Assembly (NCBI GenBank): GCA_965660675.1
Contig: CBFIAU010000006.1
Location: forward strand, 106,542-170,541
Length of the DNA: 64,000 nucleotides
Source: UBA12202 sp002691725
Lineage (GTDB): Bacteria > Pseudomonadota > Alphaproteobacteria > Puniceispirillales > UBA1172
Direction of reading: 5' to 3'
Notes under the pieces: model-generated
What the model saw: only the letters and a program-made list of their open reading frames with translations
What the model was told of the DNA's origin: nothing
The model's database searches: none
Position numbers and translations under genes: made by a program
Shown here: piece by piece, positions 1 to 8,730 of the stretch
Position numbering within the stretch: position 1 is the first letter of the stretch
How the letters are laid out: each line of letters starts with the position of its first letter

Positions 1-523
1 GAGTTTGGTGCCATATTTCAGGCGCGGTGTATTGATAATGGCCTTGTTGATTAGCGATATTATCAAACTGATTAGCCCACATAACATTGCCGCCCAGCTC
101 ATCCCTAATCTCATTTGCTAATTGTTCCGAATAACGCACATAATTACCGGGGTCTTTATAGGGTTTTGCTGCAACTAGCCGCAAATCTGCCCCAAGCAGG
201 CGCAACATATCCTGCTTTTCCTGGCTTTGCGTTTCGGGCATCACAATGATGGTTTTATAGCCGCGCGCATTTCCGCACATAGCAATACTAATGCCGGTAT
301 TTCCGGCCGTGCCTTCGACTATTGTGCCGCCAGCGGTCAGCAGACCACTCTGCTCAGCATGCTCAATAATACCGCGCGCCGCTCTATCCTTGACAGAACC
401 GCCGGGATTCATGAACTCAGCCTTGCCATAGATATCACATTTGGTGGCTTCACTAGGCCCTTTGAGGCGAATAAGAGGTGTATTTCCAATGGCTTCCATA
501 AAACCAGGATACTGTCCAGACAT
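1..523 (-). CDS. cysK: cysteine synthase A (5' part, runs off the window)
   Basis: PLP-dependent O-acetylserine sulfhydrylase, which makes cysteine from O-acetylserine and sulfide in the cytoplasm. Translating the minus strand from the ATG at 523 gives about 174 residues. They include the family start (PGFMEAIGNTPLIRL), the PLP-lysine region NPGGSVKDRAA, and the phosphate-binding loop EGTAGNTG. The ATG is preceded by AAGGAAAATAAC, a fair ribosome binding site. The 3' part lies before base 1, so length and C-terminus cannot be judged. The gene is divergent from the SixA-like gene at 642. A cystathionine beta-synthase-type paralogue is possible, but the start fits CysK/CysM best. Confidence 0.9.
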   Translation of the reverse strand, partial: MSGQYPGFMEAIGNTPLIRLKGPSEATKCDIYGKAEFMNPGGSVKDRAARGIIEHAEQSGLLTAGGTIVEGTAGNTGISIAMCGNARGYKTIIVMPETQSQEKQDMLRLLGADLRLVAAKPYKDPGNYVRYSEQLANEIRDELGGNVMWANQFDNIANQQGHYQYTAPEIWHQT

Positions 524-641
524 GTTATTTTCCTTTATTATGAGATACTCGCACTTTAGCAAAGCCAGCGATTATAAAAAAGACTTTTCGCACAGGCTCA
601 TGGCTGGCAGTATAGACAAAGTATAATTTTGGATCGAGGCA

Positions 642-1181
642 ATGGCTAGACTGCTGATTTTAAGGCATGGAAAAACTGAACTTGTGTCAGAAACAGGCCG
701 TGATATTGACCGAAAGCTCATTGAGCGGGGCAAAAGAAACTGCACGGATATGGCGCGCTATATCAAAGGGCATTTAACTATCCCTGATATCATTCTCGTC
801 TCACCAGCCGCCCGAACCATGGAAACCGCCGATTGGGTGATGAAAGAATGGCAAGATAAACCTGAATTTATTGTTGATGACCGCATCTATAATGCCAGCA
901 GCGATATGTTGTTTGATGTTATCCATGATCATGCTGGTGAGGCGCGGACAGCGATGATTATTGGTCACAATCCGGGGATGATCCTACTCTGCCATGATCT
1001 GATGGCTGATGACGGTAATCAAGCTGGCAAAGACGTCAATGATTACCCAACTACCACCTTAGCTGATATGGTTTTTGATCTCGATACATTCAAGGATTTA
1101 GAAATGGAAAGCGGAAAGTTACTGTCATTAATCCGGCCACGTGATATGGTCAAAATTGATGATAAAGGTCGCATAAATTAG
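642..1181 (+). CDS. SixA-like histidine phosphatase
   Basis: Small (179 aa) cytoplasmic member of the histidine phosphatase superfamily. The catalytic RHG motif lies at residues 8-10, directly after the first strand (LLILRHGKTE). A second core motif, IIGHNPG, supplies the second histidine. Short proteins of this type resemble SixA, which removes phosphate from phosphohistidine on HPt or PTS proteins. The substrate here is unknown. GGATCGAGG lies just upstream of the ATG. A TATAAT hexamer at 622-627 could be a -10 element, but no good -35 was seen. Divergent from cysK. Confidence 0.8.
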   Translation: MARLLILRHGKTELVSETGRDIDRKLIERGKRNCTDMARYIKGHLTIPDIILVSPAARTMETADWVMKEWQDKPEFIVDDRIYNASSDMLFDVIHDHAGEARTAMIIGHNPGMILLCHDLMADDGNQAGKDVNDYPTTTLADMVFDLDTFKDLEMESGKLLSLIRPRDMVKIDDKGRIN

Positions 1182-1331
1182 GCCATATAAATTATGTTGT
1201 TTAAGATGGGTCATATAAAATGGTCGGGCAGCCGATTACGATATCAGGTAAATATAAACTGGCTTGATAACAGACCAAATGTTTACATATCAATATTATA
1301 ACTATTTCTTAAAATATGTTGGAATAAAGTG

Positions 1332-2501
1332 ATGTTAACTTATAAATGTTTATCAAGATATTCAACGGCATTATTAGCCATGATGCTTGCTATGCTTGCC
1401 GTATTGCCAGCACATGCTCAGGATGAGTTTACGCTTGGTGATATGCGCGTTGTTTATGATAGAGGGTATTTTGATACAGATACCTTAAAAGGTGATGTTT
1501 CCGATATCCGGTTTTATTCGGGCAATAGCTATTTTGGATCATCTGATAGATTGGTCTTAGATTATGAGCTGGCGTCTGGCGTTTTTAAACTTAATACGTT
1601 TTTAATTGAGGGCCTGCGGATAAGTGATGAAGGCCTTAATGTCTATATGGAAAGCATGTCTATCGAAAACATGATTATAGATGATCAGGTGTTAGACCAA
1701 GCGTTTCTTGAAAGTGACGCAGGCGTCAAGGTTTATAATTCTGGTGAGATAAAGATTAATGATATTGATATAGAAGCAGAAGGGTCACGCATTTCCTTAT
1801 CCGAATTATATATCAGCGATATCCCGATACTACCTTATCAGAACTCTTATATCCCTGATTATGATTCTGAAATATATATCGATAGGCTGACGATCGCATT
1901 AAGCCCTTATGACCCCAGTCTAGCTGAATATCATATGATGCTTAATTCGCTGGGCATAAATGATATTACGGTCAATATGAGCAGTATCTCATCACATAGA
2001 AATGTTGGTGATCGCTATCGTCAGATCAGTAACGCTGAGATTCAACTGGTCGGGTTAGGCGCATTTGAAAGTTATGGCGATATTGAGTATCTCAAGCAAA
2101 CCTATCACATGTTGAATGAGAACGATTTTGAGAATGTTGATCCTAGTCAGGCGCTTCTTGTTCTATCCTCGTTTGGTGGCGGTATTTTCATCAATAGTTT
2201 TGAGTTGAGTTACACTGACCGTGGTTTTATGGATTATGCGTTTACTCTAGCTGGTCAGTTTTCGGGCATGGCAAGAGACGATATTGCTGATCTGGCGGTT
2301 ATGTCAATTCAAGGAGAGCTGATGCAATTTCCTGATATTGCTGATCTGATTATCCCGCCTATTGAGCGCTTTATCCGGCGTGGCGGCAGGATAGTTATTA
2401 GCGCTGAGCCAAAAATCAGCTTGCCGATCATTTCGTATCTGCCGCTAATAGAAAGCCCATCAGATGCGATTAATGTTCTAGGGGTAAGGGTGACCAATTA
2501 A
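1332..2501 (+). CDS. hypothetical secreted/periplasmic protein
   Basis: I do not recognise this 389-residue protein. It begins with a clear Sec signal peptide: positive residues, then ALLAMMLAMLAVLPAHA, with probable cleavage after AHA near residue 30. The mature part is acidic and rich in Asp, Ile, Ser and Tyr, with many short alternating hydrophobic strands, as in beta-rich proteins. No cysteines or enzyme motifs stand out, and there is no C-terminal anchor. GTG at 1329 is an alternative start; the adjacent ATG at 1332 is preferred. It stands alone between the SixA-like gene and the AT-rich RM block and is itself somewhat AT-rich. Confidence 0.7.
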   Translation: MLTYKCLSRYSTALLAMMLAMLAVLPAHAQDEFTLGDMRVVYDRGYFDTDTLKGDVSDIRFYSGNSYFGSSDRLVLDYELASGVFKLNTFLIEGLRISDEGLNVYMESMSIENMIIDDQVLDQAFLESDAGVKVYNSGEIKINDIDIEAEGSRISLSELYISDIPILPYQNSYIPDYDSEIYIDRLTIALSPYDPSLAEYHMMLNSLGINDITVNMSSISSHRNVGDRYRQISNAEIQLVGLGAFESYGDIEYLKQTYHMLNENDFENVDPSQALLVLSSFGGGIFINSFELSYTDRGFMDYAFTLAGQFSGMARDDIADLAVMSIQGELMQFPDIADLIIPPIERFIRRGGRIVISAEPKISLPIISYLPLIESPSDAINVLGVRVTN

Positions 2502-2517
2502 TCTGATCTCATCAGAT
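2501..2517. repeat. 7-bp inverted repeat after the secreted-protein gene
   Basis: ATCTGAT-CTC-ATCAGAT is a perfect inverted repeat starting on the last base of the preceding stop codon. It could form a short hairpin in the transcript. No T-run follows, so an intrinsic terminator is not supported. Confidence 0.35.
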
Positions 2518-2614
2518 ACCCTCATCAATACCCAAAACGCATCTGGAACAATATATGCGGAAACAGACATAAATTAGTGGTAAATTATTTCTAATAATTA
2601 AAAAAAATACTCCG

Positions 2615-2633
2615 AGTTAAGCATTTATTAACT
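2615..2633. promoter_or_regulatory. inverted repeat upstream of the RM gene (possible operator)
   Basis: AGTTAA (2615-2620) and TTAACT (2628-2633) form a perfect 6-bp inverted repeat with a 7-bp spacer in the AT-rich stretch before the RM-like gene. Restriction-modification genes are often autoregulated through such sites. Here that is only inference from position, and AT-rich DNA yields such repeats by chance. Confidence 0.25.
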
Positions 2634-2781
2634 TTCATATGGTAGCCCATAAGAAAGAAGATAAAAACGATAAATGTTTCTGGGGTAATAATATGAAAGA
2701 AAACTTTCTCCTACCGCAACTAGTTATCTTTGTTATGCCAGACTTGAATTCTCTTCACCGTAAAATGAATTGGTGAATGAT

Positions 2782-5163
2782 ATGGATAGTGAATTCAGAA
2801 TATATGCATATATTAGTCAAGTTTTAAAAGATCTTGGATGGGATACTCGAAATCCTAATCGTGGTGGTGATGTTTATAATCAACATGAGTTTTATAATCA
2901 TGATGATATTCTTACGAAAACTTTAAACAATGCGTCACCTGAAAATATTATTCGTATTCCATGGAATAATGGTTTTCATTATTGGATAGTAGAAGCTAAA
3001 TCTAATCATAAAGACCTAAAGAAAGGATTAGAAGAAGCAAAGAGTTATTCAGATAAAATAAATGCTAGTAAAATTTTAGATAATGAACCTGCTCGTTTTG
3101 CAACTGGAATAGCAGGTAGTCCAAATGATACTTTTCTTGTGGAAACACATTATTGGAACGGTCGCGAATGGAATATTGTATCTATTAATAACTACGCTAC
3201 TACAGGCTTTTTATCACTTCAACAATGTCGTGATATTATAAATGGGAATAAACCTAATCTAGAAAGTTTCGATGATAATTCCGAAAAATTCTTAACAAAA
3301 GCTAATAATATTAATACCACGCTCCATAATAATGGAATTACAATAGCTGATCGTGCAAAAGTTCTTGGATCGTTATTATTAGCCTTGGCAGAAGATGGTA
3401 ATATGCGAATTCATAAAGAACCTAGGAAAATGATTAATGAAATAAATACGAACATAGAAATTATCTTGACTAAGCATGGTAAAAAAGAGTTTGTTGATAA
3501 AATAAAGTTAGATTTACCAGCAACAGAAAAAAACCATAACTCTTATCGAAAGGCTATTGTTGATACCTTACAAGTTTTGAGAGAAATGAATGTTCGCTCC
3601 GCTATTAATAGTGGGGATGATGCACTAGGCAAGTTTTATGAAACATTCCTTAAATATGCAACAGGCGCAAAAGATATGGGGATTGTATTAACCCCACGTC
3701 ATATTACAAAATTTGCAGTAGATTGTATTGGTGTAACTTGGCGAGATGGTATTTATGATCCAACATGTGGTACTGGTGGTTTTCTTGTTGCTGCAATGGA
3801 CAATGTTCGAAAGACTTCTTCCTCGAAAAATTATGAACAGTTTAAAAAAAATAGTATATGGGGTGTAGAGCATGAAGACCCAGTTTACAGCCTTGCATTA
3901 GTAAATATGATATTTAGAGGTGATGGCAAATCTGGACTACAAGATGGAAATTGCTTTGACCATGAGTTTTGGGAAACCAACGGGAATATTTTTTACACAT
4001 TGAAAGATCAGGAAACAACCGAAACAAATCGTCCATTTACACGAGTATTTATGAATCCACCATTCGCTGTATCAGAACCAAGTATAAATTTTGTAGATCA
4101 TGCATTAAAACAAATGAAACCAAATGGCTTAATGTTTGCCGTTTTACCAAATTCACCAATCTGTGGGTTATCGTCGAAGAATAAATTTTGGAGGCGGGAA
4201 ACTTTGAAGCGACATACTATAAAAGCTTGTATTAAACTACCTTCAAGATTGTTCATACCCAACGCTTCAAAAGGAACATATGGTCTGATTATTGAAGCAT
4301 GGAAACCTCATCATAATGATGAAGATACATTATTTGCTATTCTTTATGATGATGAACACGCAAGTAATTTAGCAAAAACACAATCTAAAACTAATATACA
4401 AGATAACCTTGTAGATATTTCCAGTGCTGTTAAAAGTTTTTTAAATAGTAATAGTATTAACGAGATACCAAAAGAAATAACTAAAACTAAAATCAGAAGC
4501 CAAAATGGTTATGATTTTTCACCAGAGGCTTATGTTGCTGAACACGTAATTTCAAGTATCGGTATTTTGGACATTACACTTAACCTCACATCAGCTATAC
4601 GCTCAAAAGCTGTTAGAAACAGCCCGCCAAATCCAAAGGCATTTACGAGCGAAAAGTTATTTAGCATTGATGAAATCATGATCTTAGATAGAGGAAAATG
4701 CCCTCCCATAAAATCTCTTGATACTGGAGAAATACCTGTAATTACAACCCAAGAACAGCTCAATGGAATAGCTGACTACTGTGATGTAAGTGAAAAGTTT
4801 ATTTTTTCAAATAAGATAACAATTAGCGCTAATGGTTCAGGTGGGGCGGCTTTTTGGCATCCTTATAGGTTTGCAGCTACAACTGATGTATTAATAGGTA
4901 CATTGCAAGAAGAAATGCCAAAAGATCTAGAGTTTATATTGTATGTTTGCGGGGCAATCTCCTCGTCTTCATGGAGATATGATTATTATCGTAAATGTAG
5001 TAGTAAAAGATTAATACATGATATTAAAATCGCTTTACCTCAAAAAAATGGTGATATTGATATGGATGAAATTTCTAAAGTCGTTAAAAAAACATATGGT
5101 ATTGATGAATTAAAAAATTTACTAAATAAGCATAATTATATGAAAACTGATCAAAATAATTAA
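2782..5163 (+). CDS. N-6 adenine DNA methyltransferase with nuclease-like N-terminus and HsdS-like C-terminus (type IIG / fused type I-like RM protein)
   Basis: Large protein (793 aa from ATG 2782) combining three parts. Residues about 1-110 resemble an HsdR_N/PD-(D/E)XK-like region with YWIVEAKS (E71-x-K73); the usual upstream PD pair is not obvious, so cleavage activity is uncertain. Residues about 270-560 are a gamma-class N6-adenine methyltransferase with SAM motif DPTCGTGG (326-333) and catalytic NPPF (425-428). The last ~180 residues resemble a single HsdS-type target-recognition half (IPVITTQEQLNGI near the start). ATG 2782 has GGTGA upstream; in-frame TTG 2770 and GTG 2773 also exist. 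No separate hsdR or hsdS is present. Base use is far more AT-rich than the neighbours, which suggests horizontal transfer. Confidence 0.8.
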   Translation: MDSEFRIYAYISQVLKDLGWDTRNPNRGGDVYNQHEFYNHDDILTKTLNNASPENIIRIPWNNGFHYWIVEAKSNHKDLKKGLEEAKSYSDKINASKILDNEPARFATGIAGSPNDTFLVETHYWNGREWNIVSINNYATTGFLSLQQCRDIINGNKPNLESFDDNSEKFLTKANNINTTLHNNGITIADRAKVLGSLLLALAEDGNMRIHKEPRKMINEINTNIEIILTKHGKKEFVDKIKLDLPATEKNHNSYRKAIVDTLQVLREMNVRSAINSGDDALGKFYETFLKYATGAKDMGIVLTPRHITKFAVDCIGVTWRDGIYDPTCGTGGFLVAAMDNVRKTSSSKNYEQFKKNSIWGVEHEDPVYSLALVNMIFRGDGKSGLQDGNCFDHEFWETNGNIFYTLKDQETTETNRPFTRVFMNPPFAVSEPSINFVDHALKQMKPNGLMFAVLPNSPICGLSSKNKFWRRETLKRHTIKACIKLPSRLFIPNASKGTYGLIIEAWKPHHNDEDTLFAILYDDEHASNLAKTQSKTNIQDNLVDISSAVKSFLNSNSINEIPKEITKTKIRSQNGYDFSPEAYVAEHVISSIGILDITLNLTSAIRSKAVRNSPPNPKAFTSEKLFSIDEIMILDRGKCPPIKSLDTGEIPVITTQEQLNGIADYCDVSEKFIFSNKITISANGSGGAAFWHPYRFAATTDVLIGTLQEEMPKDLEFILYVCGAISSSSWRYDYYRKCSSKRLIHDIKIALPQKNGDIDMDEISKVVKKTYGIDELKNLLNKHNYMKTDQNN

Positions 5164-5209
5164 ATCATTATCTTATGGTAGATTTTGGAATGCAAAACAT
5201 TGCAGAAAA

Positions 5210-5284
5210 TGGCTCCCCAGGACGGATTCGAACCGCCGGCCAAGCGATTAACAGTCGCTTGCTCTACCGCTGAGCTACTGGGGA
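5210..5284 (-). tRNA. tRNA-Asn (GTT)
   Basis: The minus strand folds as a complete cloverleaf. The 7-bp acceptor stem is TCCCCAG/CTGGGGA, the D-arm contains AGCTCAGCGGTAGAGC, the anticodon loop is CTGTTAA with anticodon GTT, the T-loop is GGTTCGAATCC, and CCA is encoded. Its 3' end faces the AT-rich RM-like gene 46 bp away. Confidence 0.97.
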
Positions 5285-5378
5285 TCACATTGTTCAAACT
5301 TGATAATCAAACTTGCTCGCCCATGCAAGAAAAAAGATTAGTTTTTGCGGCTTTTATCATTTTTATCTTTGTTCAGGG

Positions 5379-6452
5379 TTAGGTTACGATCGGGGTGACA
5401 ATTTGGTTAGCGATCATATCAGCAATCTGGCAGGCGGCAATATCAGCATGATCAGGATCAATCCTTTTCATCTTAATCTCACCCAATGTATGACGTTGCC
5501 GGCGCTTTGAAGATGCCAGATAAGCTGGATCATAATGGGTGTTCATCAAATGCGTCACCAGCTCAGCCCAGTTTTTCTGAGCGATCAAACTTGACCAAAG
5601 CGTCGTTATGTCATGCCCATGCCGCCTAATCATGCCGTAAACCAGCTTACTCAAGGCCGATGGGTCAGTTGTGATGTGATCATAGTCTTGCAGAATATAA
5701 TCAACTCTCGCCGCTATATCCGCAGTTATGGTGATGCTAGGGGCTGGCAACATGGCTTTCCACAGGCAGTCAGGAATATGGATATTTCCGATTTTGCTAC
5801 TCTCAGCCTCAAAAACAATTGGCTTGCTCAGATCAAGCGGATGCAGTGCAGCATAAAGCCTGCTTTCAAACAGGCGTTGCGATGGTTGATCCAGTCCCGG
5901 GATAGAACCCAAAACAGACCCTCGATGCGCCGCCAAGCCCTCAAGGTCGATATGCTGAACATGATACCGATCTAACGCTTGCAGAATGATTGTTTTGCCA
6001 ACACCGGTTGCCCCATCAAGCATGATAGCGGCGAGCTGATTAGTCATGCGGATTAGCTCAGCCTGAACTTGCCGCCGATATGATTTATATCCGCCTTCCA
6101 GGACATCCACTGACCAGCCAATTTCTGATAAGATTTGCGCCATTGCCCCTGATCGCTGACCACCACGCCAGCAATACAGCAAAGGTGACCAGTTCGATGG
6201 ATAATGATTAAGCTGATGATCTAAATGAGATGCAATATTTCGGCTAATGATAGCGGCGCCAATTTTTCTGGCTTGAAAGGGCGAGTGCTGCTTATAGAGC
6301 GTTCCGACCTGCGCCCGTTCGGCATCCGATAATACAGGCAGATTAATGGCGCCAGAGATATGATCATCGGCATATTCAGATGGGCTACGGACATCAATAA
6401 TGGCATCATACTGCCCGTGCCAAGTATCTGTTTTTTTGATCGGTGCTGGCAT
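5379..6452 (-). CDS. mnmH: tRNA 2-selenouridine synthase (MnmH/SelU)
   Basis: Converts 2-thiouridine to 2-selenouridine at the wobble position of certain tRNAs, using selenophosphate from SelD. The N-terminal rhodanese domain runs to about residue 125 and holds the active-site cysteine in LLYCWRGGQRSG (C94). A P-loop ATPase-like domain follows, with Walker A GATGVGKT at 147-154. The 357-aa length is normal for the family. The start lies 6 bp downstream of the selD-fusion stop, so the two genes are surely co-transcribed and probably co-translated. No selA, selB or tRNA-Sec is seen, so selenium use here points to tRNA modification. Confidence 0.95.
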   Translation of the reverse strand: MPAPIKKTDTWHGQYDAIIDVRSPSEYADDHISGAINLPVLSDAERAQVGTLYKQHSPFQARKIGAAIISRNIASHLDHQLNHYPSNWSPLLYCWRGGQRSGAMAQILSEIGWSVDVLEGGYKSYRRQVQAELIRMTNQLAAIMLDGATGVGKTIILQALDRYHVQHIDLEGLAAHRGSVLGSIPGLDQPSQRLFESRLYAALHPLDLSKPIVFEAESSKIGNIHIPDCLWKAMLPAPSITITADIAARVDYILQDYDHITTDPSALSKLVYGMIRRHGHDITTLWSSLIAQKNWAELVTHLMNTHYDPAYLASSKRRQRHTLGEIKMKRIDPDHADIAACQIADMIANQIVTPIVT

Positions 6453-6458
6453 AAATGT

Positions 6459-8705
6459 CTAATCCGAAACCGTTATCATGCCATCATTTGCATCAGTTAT
6501 ATGGCCTATGATAGCGGCCACATGATCGCTTTCCTTGAGCTGATTACAGATGATCTCAGCAAGCTGTGGCGGCACAATCATCAACAGCCCTCCGCTGGTT
6601 TGTGGATCATGTAGTAACGCATAGGGGAGCAACTGGCCAGAGGCATTTACATATCGCGTAGCAGCCATGTTATCAGCCACCATTGAGGAGGCGATATCGT
6701 TTGCCAGTAAAGTCTCAACCCCCGGTAGGCAGGGCAGTTTGGCTAAAGATATGGATAATCCCATTTGAGCATCAAAGCGGTCTGCCAAAGACCGCGCATG
6801 CCGCATTAAGCCAAAGCCGGTCACGTCAGTCATCGGGAAATGGCCATGATGTGTGGCTATTTCTGTCGCTTGTGCATTACTGCGCGCCATGACATCTAAA
6901 GCCGCTTTCACCATAAGCCCTGACACCGACGGATGATTGCGGTGATACCCCGCCATGATTAGCCCAATCCCCAGAGGTTTTGTCAAGATCAGGCAATCCC
7001 CAATCTCAGGCGTGTGTTCGATAAGTGATGATGGCCGTAATCCACTAACCGCCAGACCAACCTGCATTTTTTCAGCAGACATCGTATGGCCGCCATTCAA
7101 GCCTATCCCGTGTTCAGCCAAGGTAATCAGAATTGCGGATATGATTTGCAGCAAATCATCACCTTGTTGAACGCGGCTAGCTCTCGGCAGAGACACCAAA
7201 CAGAGAGCAGACAATGGCTTTGCATGTGCCGCAAAAAGATCACTAAGCGCATGCAACGCGGCAATGCGTCCAAGCATAAACGGGTCATCTGTTATAGCGG
7301 AGATCGCATCAACAGATTGGATCAAGTCATATGATGTTTTCGTATTAGGAATAGGAATTTTACTGGCATCAGTATTAATACTATCGCGGAGGCTGGAAAA
7401 TGGCAGATCAGGCCGCATCTGTTCAGCCAAATAATAGGCTTTTTCGATCGCTTGAGACAGTGTCGACCAGCCAGCCTTACCCCCGCAACCCATACATTGC
7501 ATGGCCAAGAATACCGGATCATCAGATGGTTTCATCTCTTGTGCAATAGCTGGTTGTCGTGGCAAGGGCATTTCAGGCAGATCAGAAAATCGCTTAATAA
7601 AGCGGCGATCAATCCATTCTTTGAGCGTCCAAAATATCGGTCTGGGTTTCCACGCCATCGCGCCTCTAACAGCCATAGCAGAGCCGCCACCAACACCAAT
7701 AAGAGCCAGATATTGGCGTTGAGGAGACCATAGTTTTAATGGCTTATTGAGAAGCGAGCGTCGGATATTATCGCGCAGGATGGGGCCAGCCCTAACCGCA
7801 AAAACGCCAGATTTTGGCCGCGCATCGCGTGTGAGTGTTGCGATATCGCCAGCCGCAAAAATATGATTATGGGAGATACTCTGACAATATCGATTAATAG
7901 CCAGAAACCCGGCAGGGCATTGCGCCAAGCCAGTATCCTTGAGCCATGCTGGCGGTGTTGCGCTGGTAGTGATCAGGGTCAGATCACTATCAAGAACCGA
8001 GCTATCATCAAGGACAATTTGATGCGCCGATACAGTGATTGCTTTGCGCCGAGTTATTGCCTTAATGCCGCGCGCTATCATGGCTTGCATCACTAGATTG
8101 GCGGCTTTGCTATTTAAGTGATCAACTAGCCGTTCGCCTGCGTGAATAACCCTGATATTGACTTGCCTTTGGGTGCTTATATTAAGCCGCTGATGGAGCG
8201 CAAAAGCAACCTCAACCCCAGCAACTCCGCCACCAATGATATTAATATTCTTGCATTGCCGGTACCCTTGCGTGATGGCATCAACCTGTTCCATCAGTTC
8301 AGGCACCGGCTTTACTGGCAAGGCGTGTTCAGACGCCCCATCAATATGATCAAGGCGAGGGGTTGAGCCTATATTGATTGATAGCCGATCAAAATGCAGA
8401 GGCGGATGATTGGCCAGCTTCAGGATATGTTTATCAGCATCAATGCTTGTGGCCGTATCATGAATAAATCGAGCGCCAGCAAAATGCGCCAACCGCACTA
8501 AATCAATCATAGACTCCGATTTTGTGTATTTCCCCTCAATATATCCGGGTAGCATACCTGAATAGGGGGTTAGGCGATCTCGGCTGATAAGGGTTATACG
8601 CAGCCCAGCAATCGGATCCATCCCCAATGATTTGAGAACAGATATCTGTGCATGGCCACCGCCAAGCAAAACCAGATGCATCAGTTCAGGTGTTATTAAA
8701 TTCAT
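6459..8705 (-). CDS. selD: selenide, water dikinase fused to an N-terminal pyridine nucleotide-disulfide oxidoreductase domain
   Basis: 748-residue two-domain protein. Residues 1 to about 370 form an NDH-2/SQR-like flavoprotein with a dinucleotide-binding start (LVLLGGGHAQISVL) and a second nucleotide site (INIIGGGVAGVEVA). Residues from about 395 onward are SelD, which makes selenophosphate from selenide and ATP. The catalytic Cys/Lys region is CMGCGGKAG (C404, C407, K410), matching the C-x-x-K of SelD; no selenocysteine codon is involved. GGHTMSAEKMQVGLAV and DPQTSGGLL are further SelD signatures. Such fusions are known in cyanobacteria and other bacteria, where the flavoprotein part is thought to help supply reduced selenium. 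Genes on both sides are on the same strand with very short gaps. Confidence 0.95.
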   Translation of the reverse strand: MNLITPELMHLVLLGGGHAQISVLKSLGMDPIAGLRITLISRDRLTPYSGMLPGYIEGKYTKSESMIDLVRLAHFAGARFIHDTATSIDADKHILKLANHPPLHFDRLSINIGSTPRLDHIDGASEHALPVKPVPELMEQVDAITQGYRQCKNINIIGGGVAGVEVAFALHQRLNISTQRQVNIRVIHAGERLVDHLNSKAANLVMQAMIARGIKAITRRKAITVSAHQIVLDDSSVLDSDLTLITTSATPPAWLKDTGLAQCPAGFLAINRYCQSISHNHIFAAGDIATLTRDARPKSGVFAVRAGPILRDNIRRSLLNKPLKLWSPQRQYLALIGVGGGSAMAVRGAMAWKPRPIFWTLKEWIDRRFIKRFSDLPEMPLPRQPAIAQEMKPSDDPVFLAMQCMGCGGKAGWSTLSQAIEKAYYLAEQMRPDLPFSSLRDSINTDASKIPIPNTKTSYDLIQSVDAISAITDDPFMLGRIAALHALSDLFAAHAKPLSALCLVSLPRASRVQQGDDLLQIISAILITLAEHGIGLNGGHTMSAEKMQVGLAVSGLRPSSLIEHTPEIGDCLILTKPLGIGLIMAGYHRNHPSVSGLMVKAALDVMARSNAQATEIATHHGHFPMTDVTGFGLMRHARSLADRFDAQMGLSISLAKLPCLPGVETLLANDIASSMVADNMAATRYVNASGQLLPYALLHDPQTSGGLLMIVPPQLAEIICNQLKESDHVAAIIGHITDANDGMITVSD

Positions 8706-8730
8706 CTCAATACCTATAATCGGTTTTTGA

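Noticed and set aside
2501..2517. Intrinsic terminator after the secreted-protein gene
   Set aside because: The 7-bp hairpin is AT-rich and lacks a following T-run.
2502..5284. tRNA-Asn as an attachment site for an integrated island carrying the RM gene
   Set aside because: No integrase gene is present, and no direct copy of the tRNA 3' end was found upstream of the RM gene in 2502-2770. Proximity alone is not enough.
6459..8705. Selenocysteine codon in SelD
   Set aside because: The active-site region reads CMGCGGKAG with ordinary Cys codons; no in-frame TGA occurs.
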